A stretch of DNA of 64,000 nucleotides, from contig NC_090129.1 in assembly GCF_040581485.1 (NCBI RefSeq), positions 19,784,764 to 19,848,763 of the forward strand, read 5' to 3'. The position numbers were made by a program, and so were the translations under genes. This DNA comes from Linepithema humile. Lineage: Eukaryota; Arthropoda; Insecta; Hymenoptera; Formicidae. Positions 36,371 through 49,620 of this stretch are shown piece after piece (the first letter of the stretch is position 1; every line of letters begins with the position of its first letter). The notes under the pieces were generated by a model. It saw only the letters and a program-made list of their open reading frames with translations, had not been told where the DNA came from and ran no database searches.

Positions 36371-38449
36371 ATGGCCACGTATCAAGTCGACTACCAGTGG
36401 TTAGTGCATGTTTTGGTATTTCTTTTTATTCCTTTCCAAGTTAACGTTTGCAAGTTTGCGTCAATCATTGTGACTCGTTGCAGGGCTTATTCCATAATGG
36501 ACTCATCTAGGATATCCACTTTCCTAATATCAATCCTATTGATAGTTTACGGTAGTTTTCGATCTCTAAATATGGAGCAAGAAGCGAGGGAAAGAGAAAA
36601 GGAAAAGGAGCGTAGTAACTTATTGACTGGACTTACAAGTAATAGCGGCACTGGCAATGCGGATGGCGCTAATGGAGGAAGAGTTCAAACTCTGGATACG
36701 ATGCATGCTCTCTGTCTACCTCTCGGTGCTTCCATTTCTCTACTCGTCATGTTTTTCTTTTTCGACAGTATGCAGATGCTTCTTGCAATTTGTACAGCCA
36801 GTAAGTTTTATACTGAATTTCATATTTGGAGTCAGTTTCATTCGAGACACAGTATTTCCCGTAACAGAGTTTGTGAGTTTGACATTTGTAATGAGTAACA
36901 CGAAAATGATGTTGTATGTTTGCAGTTATAGCTACAGTTGCATTGGCATTCCTTTTATTGCCCATGTGTCAGTATATCATTAGACCATGCTCGGACGGCA
37001 ACAAAATATCCTTCGGTGTTTGCGGGAGATTTACGGGGGCGGAATTACTCTCATTTTCGCTCAGTGTGAGTATAGTATGCATCTGGGTCTTGACTGGACA
37101 TTGGCTGCTGATGGATGCGATGGGTATGGGCCTGTGTGTGGCATTTATTGCATTTGTTCGACTACCTAGTCTCAAGGTTTCCACGTTATTATTAACTGGA
37201 CTGCTGATTTACGATGTCTTCTGGGTTTTCTTTTCGTCCTATATATTCAGCACAAACGTAATGGTTAAGGTGAGTCTTACAAACCTCATTTATAAATTAA
37301 TTCTATACAAATTGTTTAAATCAAACATAGAACATTAACATTCTTTGGATATCGACGGTGCTACTCACGTAGAGTCCATGTTTTATTTCGACAACTCGTA
37401 TACGTAACAACTAGTATTTATATTATTCTTGTGATACACTCTAAATTTATCCAAGCCACTTTGTATCGCATTGTCCTTCGTACAGTGATGCATTGTAAGA
37501 TAAAAGTAAACTGAATTGCACAATGTGTCCACATAATATTCGTACGCAATATCTATAAGCCATCTGCCGAACAAATCGTGGCACTCATATAACAATATGA
37601 CCTTTCTAATCTATATTGCTTTTTCTACAGGTAGCAACTAGGCCTGCAGATAATCCAGTAAGTCTCGTGGCTAGGAGATTACACTTAGGCGGCGTGGCGA
37701 GAGCCGCGCCGAAACTACCTTTACCCGGCAAACTGGTTTTCCCGTCGATGCATCAAGCGGGACACTTCTCGATGTTGGGCCTTGGCGACGTTGTTATGCC
37801 GGGTCTCCTACTCTGTTTTGTGTTGCGATACGACGCGTACAAGAAGACTCAGCTATTGCCCGGCGGCTGCGAAACTGGAGTACCACCGCCGCGCCACTTC
37901 AGTCGGATTAGCTATTTTCATTGCTCCTTGATCGGTTATTTTCTTGGTCTACTTACCGCCACTGTAAGCTCTGAGGTGTTCAAAGCTGCGCAGCCTGCCT
38001 TACTGTACCTTGTGCCCTTCACTTTATTGCCATTACTCACGATGGCATATTTGAAGGTATTGTTTATTCATTATTTTTCCTCTATCTGTCTTTCTATATT
38101 ATTTTGTAACGAAGAATTAGAAACTTGCGAGAATTTTCTTTTATATTTTTACAAAGAAAAGATTTATTTCAGATTGAATCATCTATAAACGAGAAAGATG
38201 ATATTTTGCACATGTACTGTTAATTACATTAAGAAATGATTTAAGAAATTTTATGTTAGTTCCGATTATGTAAAATTGTCTTTCGCAACATTTCTTTTTA
38301 AAAGAACTTTAGGGATGTACATGTTAAAAAATGATGCAAAACAAGATGCAATAAGATTATAACGTGTTAATTGTTTGCAGGGAGATTTGCGTCGAATGTG
38401 GAGTGAACCATTCATATCTCAACCACCATCGAAACATATGGACGTTTGA
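36371..38449 (+). CDS. SppL: Signal peptide peptidase-like 3 (intramembrane aspartyl protease)
   Basis: Coding exons 36371-36399, 36484-36800, 36926-37269, 37631-38056 and 38381-38449 join in phase to a complete 394-residue protein, close to the usual SPPL3 length (about 385). The ATG at 36371 is chosen because MATYQVDYQW splices directly to AYSIMDSSR, as in SPPL3. Multiple membrane segments are evident. The two catalytic aspartates are in LLIYDVFW (D212) and MLGLGDVVMPG (D283), and the PAL motif is in QPALLYLVPF. SPPL3 cleaves type II membrane proteins such as Golgi glycosyltransferases and so alters N-glycan processing; this role is from the family, not the sequence. A charged EQEAREREKEKER stretch follows the first membrane segment. 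Upstream is a GC-rich TATA-less region. The gene is convergent with Orai. Confidence 0.95.
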
Positions 38450-41331
38450 CAAGAGTCATGGTTTTCTGTATATTGTGCTGTATCGGAGGCGGAATTCTTG
38501 CGTGAGATTCACCACCATGTAACTTCACACTCTTGTTTTCATCAATGTCATTTAATGTAAGTAATTTTTCTACACATACATACATACATACACACACACA
38601 GGCATACACGCGCGCGCAATACATCCATATTCTTTTTAAAGTCAATATGACGTATAGAGGATAATTCAGATCTAAGGCTCGACGCAATTATGTGCGGTGT
38701 AAAAAAACACACCGTATAAATAATTTAAATGTAATATAATGTCACGAATGTAATGTTAGCGGTGCAAAGAACTTTTTACCGAAACAATTAGAGGACGGAG
38801 AATTCTCTGCGAATATTCCTGGAATGCCAAATGACACGTATATTGCTGGCATTCTTTCTGTGTCTTAACTTGATGTTTGAGTATATTAATAGATATTGTG
38901 CACAGTAGTTAACGCAAGCGATTATCGTCATTTTCAACTACTAAGTAATAGTTTAAAAGGACTATGTATCACGTGGTTAATTTAACGAACGAAAGATCTT
39001 TCACTTCTACCGTAGGATCGATAATGAACAAATTCTCGAAATACTTACTTTCTATTCGAACAAAATATAGATAAAAAAACTACTCTTCTCTCTCGTAAAA
39101 TTCAGTTACAAATAGTCGGAAGACTCGTATTCCGAGATATCACATTTTGATTCGCTGTACTCAATCTATTTACTTCCGAGTATCTATTAATAGAGTAATT
39201 CGTGAACTCTTGAACGTTTGGATAAGAATTCAGTACATACGTGCATGTAGGTTGTGACTTTGTTTTAAAGTTGGTTTAATATACTGAACAGAGAATATAG
39301 CGCTAAAAGTAATTATACGTATTTATTATCATTTTAAACTTAAGGGCACAAATTCGCGAATTTACAGTAATCAGTGGCACGCTTTTCTTCTTTCGGATAT
39401 CGCGTTTCGTTTCGCTGCTTTCTCATCGATAGGACAAAACTATTTCGAAGAAATTGTTTGTCATTCTCAACACACGAGTAGGTTATAATAGGGAACTCTG
39501 TCGTTAAAAATGCGATTTACAGGGATGTTTGTTTTTTAGATTAAAAAAAATCGCTTTTTAAACAAGCTCTTGCTATGGATAGGCTGTCAGAAAGACTTTA
39601 TACGTTTATTTAAGGATAAGACTGAAGATTATAAATCTATGAAAGCCAATTTATTAAGTGACTTCTGAAAGATAAACGAGTTTGTCCATTCTACCTTTCT
39701 CTTGGATCAATTTATAGTGTCGTAGATTAATGAAATAGCATAATATATTCTAATATATAATAATATTACATTGTCTAAGAGAGGTGGAATAATAACTGCT
39801 TTCATATTGTTTCTTATACTTTAAAATAGGTTACGCAATTCTCAGTCACAAATCAATTAGATATTTAACGATTGCTTCAACTTTTTTGTATTATACTTAG
39901 CTAATTATAAATTTATATACGTATGCCAGAATGACAATTCACAATTTGTGTTCTTTGGATAAACATTATTGTATCTTCACAGATTTTTGAAAATAGTACT
40001 TTTTTAATCGTAGAAACCTGATAGACAAGTATAATCGAGAGAAAGCGAACTATTCAGCGATCCAAACTAATTTAATCTGTACACTTGTATATTAATGTAG
40101 AAAAACGAACACGGAACCTGAATTCTACCTGAATTAGATCTTACAATGAAGGCATCTTTAAGCGTATCATTGGATAGCATCTCGTTAACTTCGTAGCGAT
40201 TATAGTTTATCATTCTTCATTCGTTTACCTGTCCATAGCACAAGCAATTTATTCTCCATCGTTGTCACGTAATTTCTTAAACGAATTTCTAACATTTTAT
40301 ATAATAATTGCTTATACGATAAGTAATGTAATGAATTTTTCTCGTTTTTTGTTACTCGATCGGAGAATTATTAAAAAAAAGTTGCGTTTGTGAAAAATTA
40401 TTTATTTTAAACGTATTTGTTACATTTTAAAGAGTGCTTGATGCACATATTATTGATTTCTCAACTGTATAATTACATTTTTTGGTTTTTTTTTTGTTTT
40501 TTTTTATATAAATATCTACTGCGATACAATCTTTATACTTTTGTAATATTTAACGTACATTAAAAATTTTTTCTTCCAATGTACATACGAATAACCTCAG
40601 GAGGCAAATTTTGCAGTAGCAAGATTCGCGTTATGCCTCTGTGAAGAGATTTTGCTTATTTAAGCAAATAATCGAATACAACGTAGCGTGTATCTCTAAG
40701 AAAACGGTCGAGTTTTCGAGCATAGGATTAGTGCAATACAATTTGTAATTTATACCGCGACAGGATCATGACATTTTTGTTGCTAAAGCAATTTTGTTTC
40801 CCCCCGATTTGCTTACAACGACTCCTCCCTCGATGAGTGTTTTTGTACAAAAAAGAAAAAAAAGAAATTAAGGCATAATACTATAGAAAGTGTTTATAGT
40901 AAGGTTGCAGCTTGGTTTTTGGCAAAGATGAAAGACACGCCGACTGTATACATTTGTTCTTCTTCTATAAGCGACGCTTTATCGAACGTCCTTAAGTCTG
41001 ATTTATTTATGGACTAGGATTACAAGCACTGAAAATGCTCATTATGTAAACTGGAAGTGTATATAAAATGAGTACTCAACTCTGTGTCCTTCAGCTTTCC
41101 CGCAAACTAAGTGAACGAGCTAAAAGGAAATATATACTAGTGATACGTATGATAGAGAGAAAGAATGATGAAGGAACAGGTTTAAATGAAGATCAAGAGT
41201 TGAACCGTATATATATATATAGAGAGAATATTATTAAATGCTGGATATTATAAGTAATATTCTAAGAGCACTTGCTTGTACTGTTGCAATTCTTGACTTG
41301 CATGTGTACAGCTATGTACATTTTTATATAT
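38450..41331 (+). other. Probable long 3' UTR of SppL
   Basis: About 2.9 kb of AT-rich non-coding sequence runs from the SppL stop to an AATAAA at 41332. It includes (CATA)n(CA)n at about 38569-38610. No other gene is visible on either strand. Earlier polyadenylation is possible. Confidence 0.5.
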
Positions 41332-41337
41332 AATAAA
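41332..41337 (+). terminator. Possible polyadenylation signal for SppL
   Basis: AATAAA lies shortly before the convergent end of the Orai gene. Confidence 0.45.
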
Positions 41338-41419
41338 ACCTGGCCATTTTCACGTATGGTCACGTTTGAAAAGTAAAGTTATTGATAACAAATTCGCATG
41401 TGTTTTTCTTATCGCCGTT

Positions 41420-41425
41420 TTTATT
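41420..41425 (-). terminator. Possible polyadenylation signal for Orai
   Basis: AATAAA on the minus strand, about 180 nt beyond the Orai stop codon. With the SppL signal it places two convergent 3' ends within about 100 bp. Confidence 0.55.
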
Positions 41426-41603
41426 AAACGTGTCTTTCAATTTAAACAGCGGTTCCTACTTCAAAACCTGAGTATTCGCCTGCAATAAATTAACTTCCGA
41501 GAGAAATTTATAGTATACAATTTTTACTCCGTTGTCCTAAGTTTCGACAAAAGTTTTCCTGTCACTTCACTCAATAACATTTGTCACATTATGGTTTCAC
41601 AGT

Positions 41604-43410
41604 TCACACGTTAGTTTGCCCCATCGTCACATTGTCCAAGTTCCTCTTTATACTCTCCAAGTCCTTCATATCTAACACCGCAGTCTCACATTTGTAAACC
41701 ACCAAAGAGTGATAAAAGTGAACGACGAAAGCGACGAATACTATTAGCACGGGAATGACTATCACAGTGCTGGCAGTGGCAGCGGTGAAAGAATAGTCCC
41801 AGAACTTCACCCAGCAGAGGATAGCCACTTCCACCAGAAAGAGGAACAGTCCGAGTATCGTGGAGAACGCCCAGGCCAGCTCGATGAAGCCGCGCATTCT
41901 CTCATGCGGCGACTCCGTCACAAGCCGCGACACCTGAAGCTTGCTTACGGCTTCGATGTTGGGTAAAAGATACGTGCTTATCATCAACGCGAAGATGTGC
42001 ACCGACACCAAGAACGTAGTGCAGACTGCGAACATTACGAACAGCCATTCTGGCACCTCGGTCGGCTCGTTGATTTGCAGTTCCACCATCGCCACCTAAA
42101 GGGCCAGGGAAAAAAAAAAGGAAAACTGAAATACGATATTTGCTAGTCATTGTCGCGAACGACGTCGGAAGATGTTTACAGGTATTGCGAGAAGTGAAGC
42201 GGATTAAAGAAAGTGATATCTGCCTTATATAACCATAGATGTGCATGAAGATTACATAGAATTGTCGTCAACGTCAATTTAACCATTTTCAGGAAACGTT
42301 GTGTAATCGCGTACAGCCCGCTCTGAGTTAGATTTCCAGGAAAACAGGTCTATTTAAATGATCCTCAAGAAATCTTAATGATTATAAAATACTTCATATT
42401 TCCAAATTTTATAAGAACTATTTATTATGTTTCGATATAAGTTTATGATCTTTCTAGATTTTAGCAATTTTAAGTAATTTATTTTTTAGTCGCAATATCA
42501 ACTTTGAAATTTTTTTCTCAACGTAGTTAATATTAAATTAAATGCAATTTCTCTCTAATTTACTTTACATCAAAAGGTTATATATAGGCAGAAAAAGTTA
42601 TTTAATCCATTAACTGTTATAATTTAACGAAAAACGATTTATATTTAAAATATATATCAAATTAAAAACTTGTATTTGTGAAATATGAATTAAGAATTAT
42701 TTGCGGTCACCAAAAAGTTCTATTCTAAATCTTAAAAAATTTAGATTCTGAAAAAATATCCCTTAAAAATATGACGGGTAATGGATTAAATGTCTTTATA
42801 TTACATGTAAATATATTATTATCATATTACTAACATAAATCATTATACTTACCATTGCGAATCCACTAAGAAGCTCGGATGTTGTTGCGGTTGCTTTCAG
42901 CTTCGCCCTGCTCATGTGGAGTCTCCTCCATGAGAGACTTTCCGGCCCGTCCTGCTCGTCGGGTTGATTGTGAGACGAGGATGGCGTCGGCGGCGGGTTT
43001 TGCGAGCCCGTGCACGTACAGCAACACGTGTACGGCGCACCGTTGCCCAAAACGTTACTGTTCAAGTGCGGACTAGAATACGGGAGGCTGCTCACCGATC
43101 TCATGTCTAACGATACGTATCTATTGTTGTTGTATCTGCTTCTAGGAGATAAAACCAGCTCGCTCTGAACCGGGTACAAGGTGCTCCTAGAGCTGTGCGT
43201 GGAGAAGCTCAGCTCGCTCATTTGAAACTGCTTCGCCGGCAAATATCCTAAAGACTGCGGTTTGGATCTAGGCGCGGCGTAAGAGAGCTTCCACGGAATG
43301 TCGCTCTGAGTCGACTTGTTGAACTTGCTCCTTGTGTCCTCCGCCATGTCGTTGAGCGCGCTGCTGCTGGACATTTTTTCCCGCCGGACACCGTCGGCGA
43401 AGGCGTTCAT
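41604..43410 (-). CDS. Orai: Orai, pore subunit of the store-operated (CRAC) calcium channel
   Basis: Two coding exons, 43410-42853 and 42095-41604, join in phase 0 to 349 residues. The ATG at 43410 has an in-frame TAA upstream. The first about 155 residues are a Ser/Pro/Asn-rich cytosolic tail (with YTCCCTCT). The conserved SLSWRRLHMSRAKLK segment leads into TM1. The pore signature GFAMVAMVELQ carries the selectivity-filter Glu (E191, equivalent to E106 of human Orai1 and E178 of fly Orai). TM2-TM4 follow, with PHERM, LFLVEVAILCWVKFWDY and VHFYHSLV. The C-terminal helix (LDMKDLESIKRNLDNV) matches the STIM-binding coiled coil. The plasma-membrane channel opens when STIM senses emptied ER calcium stores. 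Unusually, the residues matching human R91 and A94 are T176 and E179. Confidence 0.95.
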
Positions 43411-46400
43411 TTTCAAGACGGGATTTTCCGATCGGCGGTAATTGCGCGACGCGGAAAAACTGCACGCTTATCTCCCTTAGTGTGCTCACACATTCAGCTC
43501 GCCGTACGTGCCTTCGTCATCCTCGGTACATAAAAGCGGCACAAGTATTGGAGATATGCAGATTATATCAAGGTGTTACACCCCACACAACTCACTTTTA
43601 CCGTTCGCACGAATTTTTTTTGTGCACGGTTGCATACTACTCGCTTGGACTAGGAATTAACGCACCAACACACCGCACGGCGATTTATTACTGTACAAGA
43701 TTGCACAACTGAAAGCGTGACATATGGTATTGCAAGACGCTGCCGCTTTGTAAGTGACATATTATTTCCCCGGGATGGTGTTTAAAGCGCACGGCGGATG
43801 CATGTGTCATGTGTGCGCGCCTCGGGAGACGTCGAGCGGCCGCGAACCTGTGCGCTAGAGCTCCGGCCAAAGACTGAAGGATCGCCTAGTCAAGGTACGC
43901 GGACATGACGTGCCCGTCTGAATCATAACAATAGTATTAATTACCTTCGGGCCATATCTGCGACATAATAACCGACCGTGTGGCCTCCCGATCGTGTGTG
44001 TATTGCGAGTGTGTGGCGATACGTGATCCACCTCTCACGTGCCCGCTAAAAGATGCCAGTGTTGCGGCCAATGACGTTTATTTTTCCGTCTTTGAGACCC
44101 TGATAAGGCAATTAACGCGGCGAAAAAAAAAACCGCCAGCGATCCGTTAAACAAAGGATGCGAATTGTCGATCGGGAGATGATTGTTCGCAGCGCGAGAT
44201 AAAGCGCGAAAGGTATAAACATCACATGAAATCCTTATCTCGCATTTTTTCCTAATTACTTGATATTGAATTTTTTCAGCAACGCCAGAGATTGCCGTGC
44301 ACCGTTAAATATAACGCAGTATCATTGTAAATGAGATTAGTCCTCTTGGCAAATATACGGTGCCTTCGCCTACTTGGCAAATATAATAAATGACGGCATT
44401 ATTTATGGAGTTCTCCGTTCTGACAGCTGGAATTAATCACTTGGATCGCGTTATACGTATATATATACCACGTAATCATTGGAATATGCAGAGATCTGGT
44501 ATAACATGTTTGGACTACGAGAGGTAGCTTAACGGTCATTTTACATTCTTTTTTCTCTTCCACACAAGAGGGAATTACTTTTTGAAGCTAAAAACTCGCA
44601 ATTATTCTTCCAGCCGGCACTTTGGTATTCAAGCAGCGTAAAGTATCCCATCAACTCTTTCGCGCGTCTTTATTTGTCGAACGTAAGATATTTCAATAGC
44701 TTACATCATGCGTATACATTATAACATGTATGTGTAGTGATAGCAGTCTAATATTTAAAACTTGTGTCTGTATATTCATCAAAATATACGGAAATTTTCC
44801 ACCTGCAATATCGAGTGGTTTAAATCGCGATTTTAACTTTAATGAATTTTAACAGTAATTTAAATTCTTTAATGATTTATCTCTCATTTCTTCAATTTTC
44901 AGCATTTTATATTTTGATTGCTAAGAACTTTGAATTCCAACTTGAACTTTGAATGAAACTAAATTCGATGAACTAAAGTCCATTTAGAGTTTGAAGAAAT
45001 AGTTGTTATCTATTTCTTTCTTAAAACTTGGCTTTTTTATCTCGAAAAATGACCTTCCTTGTCATCTACTCATAACTCGCAAACTCGGAATAGTTATTTA
45101 ATACCTGTATTAATCTGTGAATCATATTTGCGTAACAATTAGAAACTCTTAATAAACATTTAAGTCAATGACACATGTATGCATATATTTCAGGGATACA
45201 ACTATAATGTTTTTATATTTTTCAGTTTATTTAAAAAAGATAAATCGTCATCCCGGAAAAATCTGGCAAGCAATCAATTGCGTTCATTAATAAAATGTGT
45301 ACTTACAGAAGCACGTAATGCGTGTTTCTTGGTGATATCGATGTGAGAATTGTTTACCAGATAAGAGCAGCGCGACAATATGATACTGCAGTACTTCTGA
45401 ATAATCTGATAGAGCACACCGGTATTTCGCTAAGACGCACTAACGTGCTCTTTGAAAGGAAGGGTTTTTCCCCGATTCTCCGCCTTTCACGCATCGACCT
45501 TTCGCGAGCAAACTGGTTTCAGCGATTATAAAAACCACATTCACTGTAAATCACGTGTATCACATATATACTTTTATCACAATGGAGTGATGTTTACATT
45601 TCATTCTTTTCTAAAGCAGCATAGACTCACGTTTCTTTTCAAACAATTCCGCCCAGAATTGATAGCGCTCTCAAATATATGTTTCTCAGTCTTAAAACTT
45701 TGTATTAATAGATCGGAATTTATATATATAAATATATATATGCGAAAACTTTGGACTGGTTGGTGACGAAACCAAACTATTGAAAAATCAAAACAAGTTA
45801 TGCAATTTGTATGCTATAAAAGTTACGTGGCTACTTGCGTGACAAAATGCTGACAAAATCTTGTAACAAATGCGTGACCAATTCTTTGAAAGTCAGGATT
45901 GGATTTTGTCACACATAAGTTATGTACATAAAATATACGTAGTATGTTTTTTTTTTTTTTGTAAATAGAGAATATATTTTCGAAATATTCAAACTTTTAA
46001 TTCTCTACTAAGGATATTTGCTACAACAATAATTAATTTGATAATTTAAAAATGTTATCTATCAAGATATGTGTGTGATATACTTAGAGATTATTATATA
46101 AACGTCATAGAAATCTTAATAAAAATGTCACATGTACTTATATTAACATTCAAAGAAAAGTCAAAATGTGAAAGGATTTTTTTAAATTCCTAAGTCAATA
46201 TTCCTTTATTTTTTGATTTTGCAAAATCAAAATAATAAAAAAGAAATGCATTTGTTGTAGAGAATTAAATACCATGATCTTCAGTTTTGCTATACGTGTA
46301 TTAAATGTTTTAATGTTGCTTTGTGAGCCGACTAAAAAGATATAATATCACGTAACTTATGTAATTTCTATGATATTTTTTATATAATGTTTAAGTACCC

Positions 46401-47429
46401 TACCCATATAATTATCGTTATTATCGCTGATCTGATGTATCTTTATTGTTACTTGATTAGTATGAAATAAAAGGAATTATAGAAGTGTATATAATTATTA
46501 GATATAATCTGCGTCGTGTATGTGTATTGTACATGTGACAAATAAAATTATTAAGTGTTTCTCTCGCATATTGTAGATGATTGCATGCGCAATTTTTCAT
46601 TGCTACTGTTGAAAAGTAAACACGGAAATTGATGTATCTGTCATCGCAAAAAATAAACAGTATTTTTTATACTTGAAATTCAGCTTGATATGCGTCTCGC
46701 AAGAAAAAAAATATGAATAATACCGTGACAGTGTCGCATTAAATATATAATTGATTTTATACAACATATATATTTTTAAATACAGGAAATGCAGCTAAAG
46801 AAGATAAGTCAGCTGTGCAGATTTGCGCTTTCTGCACTCTGCACCTTTTATCCATCCCTCTCTCTCTAAAGCTGAAACAATATCGTCTCATTTTGAATGC
46901 AGCAAGTGTAAGTGAAACAAACATTGATGCGCTATTTCCTTCCTCATGCTGCTTGCTGCTTGCGTCTCAAATCTGGCGTCACTAACGCTACCTATGCTGC
47001 GACATTACACAAATTTCGAGCGAAGCAAACAATAACAGAAGCTTTTGACTTGCAAATTTTCCAGAAGACGCGATCTTTCTGGAGTGGTTCATGACGCGGT
47101 AACAATAAATGAGACGAGAAGCAGCTGTTATAACGTACAAGAAGCATCTACACGATCTTTCACAGAGAGACGTTACTACGCTCGATCGTGACGTAAGACG
47201 ATTGTAGGTTAGCGTCCAACAAGGGAAATTTGTTGTCATTACCGTCACATTGGTCTTCGTTGTCAATTGAATCACCGAGTTTAAAGCACAGAGTCACCTT
47301 CGTGACTGCCGTGAAGAAAAAGCAGACGTCATATTAATACATGTGTCATTTCTCGAGATAGTCAATACCCTGGAGTCGCGAAACTCGCATCCCAAACAGA
47401 GTGCACTCCCGGAGCCGAGTACATCTCAA
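43411..47429. other. Divergent intergenic region between Orai and the HCFC1R1-like gene
   Basis: This holds 5' flanks of both genes. About 43.4-44.2 kb is moderately GC-rich and probably contains the Orai promoter and 5' UTR. From 44.2 to 46.8 kb it is AT-rich, with no coding, RNA-gene or repeat signal I can support. The frame before 47430 stays open back to 47271 but has no ATG, so it is treated as 5' UTR. Confidence 0.6.
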
Positions 47430-48498
47430 ATGACAGTAAGCGAATTTGGGTCAAATTCTTATGCGAGTTTCAAAGAACGGGAATATCGAATTGTTTCTTG
47501 CCGAGCAATCTTCAATCACTGCTGCATGTGATGTTTTTCTAATTTGTGTATGTTTTTGTTTTAGAATACTATGGGTGGAGCACACTTGTGTACGTCGCAG
47601 TCCATCTTCCAACAGATGATGAACCCGCAAAATGCACAGCAGCCACAACAGGTTGAACCTTGGCTGCAAACATTGCAGATACCATGTCCAACGATATCCA
47701 TCCCTTGGAGTGTATCGAGCTCGCAACAACCGGAATTGATTACCTTTACTGGCAGACCCAATTACAAACCGGTATTTCATCACAAAAGAAAACTAGAAAC
47801 GGAATTTGGAGATACGTGAGTGATGCAAGCTTTAGATCTCTCTAGTTGATCGTCTGTGTGATAAAACTCTATAATATGTGGTCTTCTAAACAGGTGTCTT
47901 CAAGCAAAGCAATTCATAACGGAGGAAAAAATGGCTGCACACTTCAAAGATCTGCGCATTAGTTCCAGTCATGAGTCTGAGAATCCAGTGCCATCAACTT
48001 CCACAGGTACATCGTCCCTGCCTCATAAGCAATCAAATATGGATTTCGATGTTGCAGTAACTGGCGAACAAACAGACGAAACACATCCGAGATTAGTTAT
48101 TTCAGAGGAACTGAAGCGAATGCAACAGGAACCTATTCTGCCATCAGCTATTCTGTCCAAATTGTGAGCATAAATTTTCCACTAGCAAAAAAAAAGAAAT
48201 AATATAAGTATAAAGTATAAAAACTAAAGATACCTAACATATTTGTCACTCCACTTTCTAAAGAAGCTAAATCTGATGTGTTTTTTTTTTTTTCAGAGAG
48301 AGACCTTCAATGGCTTTGGTTCTTTGGGAACCACCGAATAAACATCTTCGCGTTCTGCCATCAAGAGATACTCCGACGCCCATCCCGAGCATATCTATTG
48401 ACAATAATAGTAACAATAATAATAACAGCGACGCTATTCCCGATTTAAATAACGTATCACCCAGTGCCCCGTCAGTGTTCGAGCCAATGGAATTATGA
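47430..48498 (+). CDS. HCFC1R1-like protein (host cell factor C1 regulator 1 family)
   Basis: Exons 47430-47435, 47565-47815, 47894-48163 and 48297-48498 join in phase to 242 residues. The first in-frame ATG is at 47430, two codons before a GTAAGC donor; a start at ATG 47571 is the alternative. The best landmark is AKQFITEEKMAAHFKDL, which matches the conserved KQF..EE.MA.HF box I recall from human HCFC1R1. LVLWEPP, a DTPTP block and a C-terminal PMEL end also match. The human protein binds the beta-propeller of HCF-1 and helps its nuclear export. The rest is Gln/Ser/Asn-rich and probably disordered, and the C-terminal exon has an Asn run. The HCF-binding tetrapeptide (D/E)HxY is absent. The gene is convergent with FAS. 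Coding status is strong; the family name is moderate. Confidence 0.65.
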
Positions 48499-48620
48499 AA
48501 ATCTCTGGTTAGTACAGCCATTTTATCTTTGCATATATCGAGAATGAAAAAATATATATTGTATGTTTCACTGAGAAGAGGGGGATGTTTTAATAATCTG
48601 CAAAATGTGAAGTAGATTAG

Positions 48621-48626
48621 AATAAA
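48621..48626 (+). terminator. Possible polyadenylation signal for the HCFC1R1-like gene
   Basis: AATAAA lies about 120 nt after the stop codon. Confidence 0.5.
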
Positions 48627-49485
48627 GAATGAAATATGCTTCATATTTTTTATTGTATAATAATCATTAAGATAATACATTTTCGTATATTATTTTCGTT
48701 TCATAATCTTCGATGTCTCCAATTTGCTTTGTCCTAATTTTGCAAAAATCATAATCTATTGTTTGTATATTCTATATGTATTATGTGTTATAAATTGTAC
48801 TATCTTTTATTATATGATTTCATAATCACATGAATTATATATCGAGAAGTAAAAAAAAGGCATTTATCTATAGTATTTTTGATTTGTTATTCTTTTTTTG
48901 TATTTAATCTCCATAAAACTATGTAAAACTTATATTACTAATGATATCTTTTCACTTTATATTCCGCGTGGTACAAGGTTGAGTGAGTAAATATTAATAG
49001 ACGAGGTAATAACATATAATGAGTGTTTATTGTGAATGATTGAATACATGTATGCTAGTTTTGCATTAAAATGCGATTATGATACAACGAAACTATGTTT
49101 AGAATTCTTATATCATTATAAACTCATTCCCAGATACATGCTTTATTTTTGCAATCGTTTATAAAACAAAAAAAATGTTTATATAATGTAATCAGTTAAT
49201 TTAAAAAAAATTGATCTTTTTTGTCTACACTAATGATTCGTCCAGTAGATCTTGCTTCTTCTTCGCTGTAATTTAGCCCGTAATTAACATTTTTATTTCT
49301 AATAGACATACAAAGAATAAAGACGTCTAAAAAATGTGCACTAATGACGTGATTAATTTAATCTGTTTTTATGAGAGAAACATAAAAATAAAAAATTTCA
49401 AGAAGGAATCGATTAATTAAATCGAAGGAACGCAATACGTAATAAAAATTTGCATGAATCTTTACTTATTTTTTTATATCAAGAT

Positions 49486-49491
49486 TTTATT
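49486..49491 (-). terminator. Possible polyadenylation signal for FAS
   Basis: AATAAA on the minus strand, about 130 nt beyond the FAS stop codon. Confidence 0.5.
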
Positions 49492-49549
49492 TCATAAATA
49501 CAGAAAATTGTTGCTTTTGCCTATAAGTTTAGATATACATATATACATA

Positions 49550-49583
<34 letters not shown>

Positions 49584-49620
49584 TTTTTTCAATATAAACA
49601 TATTATTTTCAAGGTATAAT

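Larger units (their letters stand above)
48499..49620. other. Convergent 3' flanks of the HCFC1R1-like and FAS genes
   Basis: AT-rich, non-coding, with a (TA)n run at about 49557-49579. It holds the 3' UTRs of both genes and nothing else I can recognise. Confidence 0.7.
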
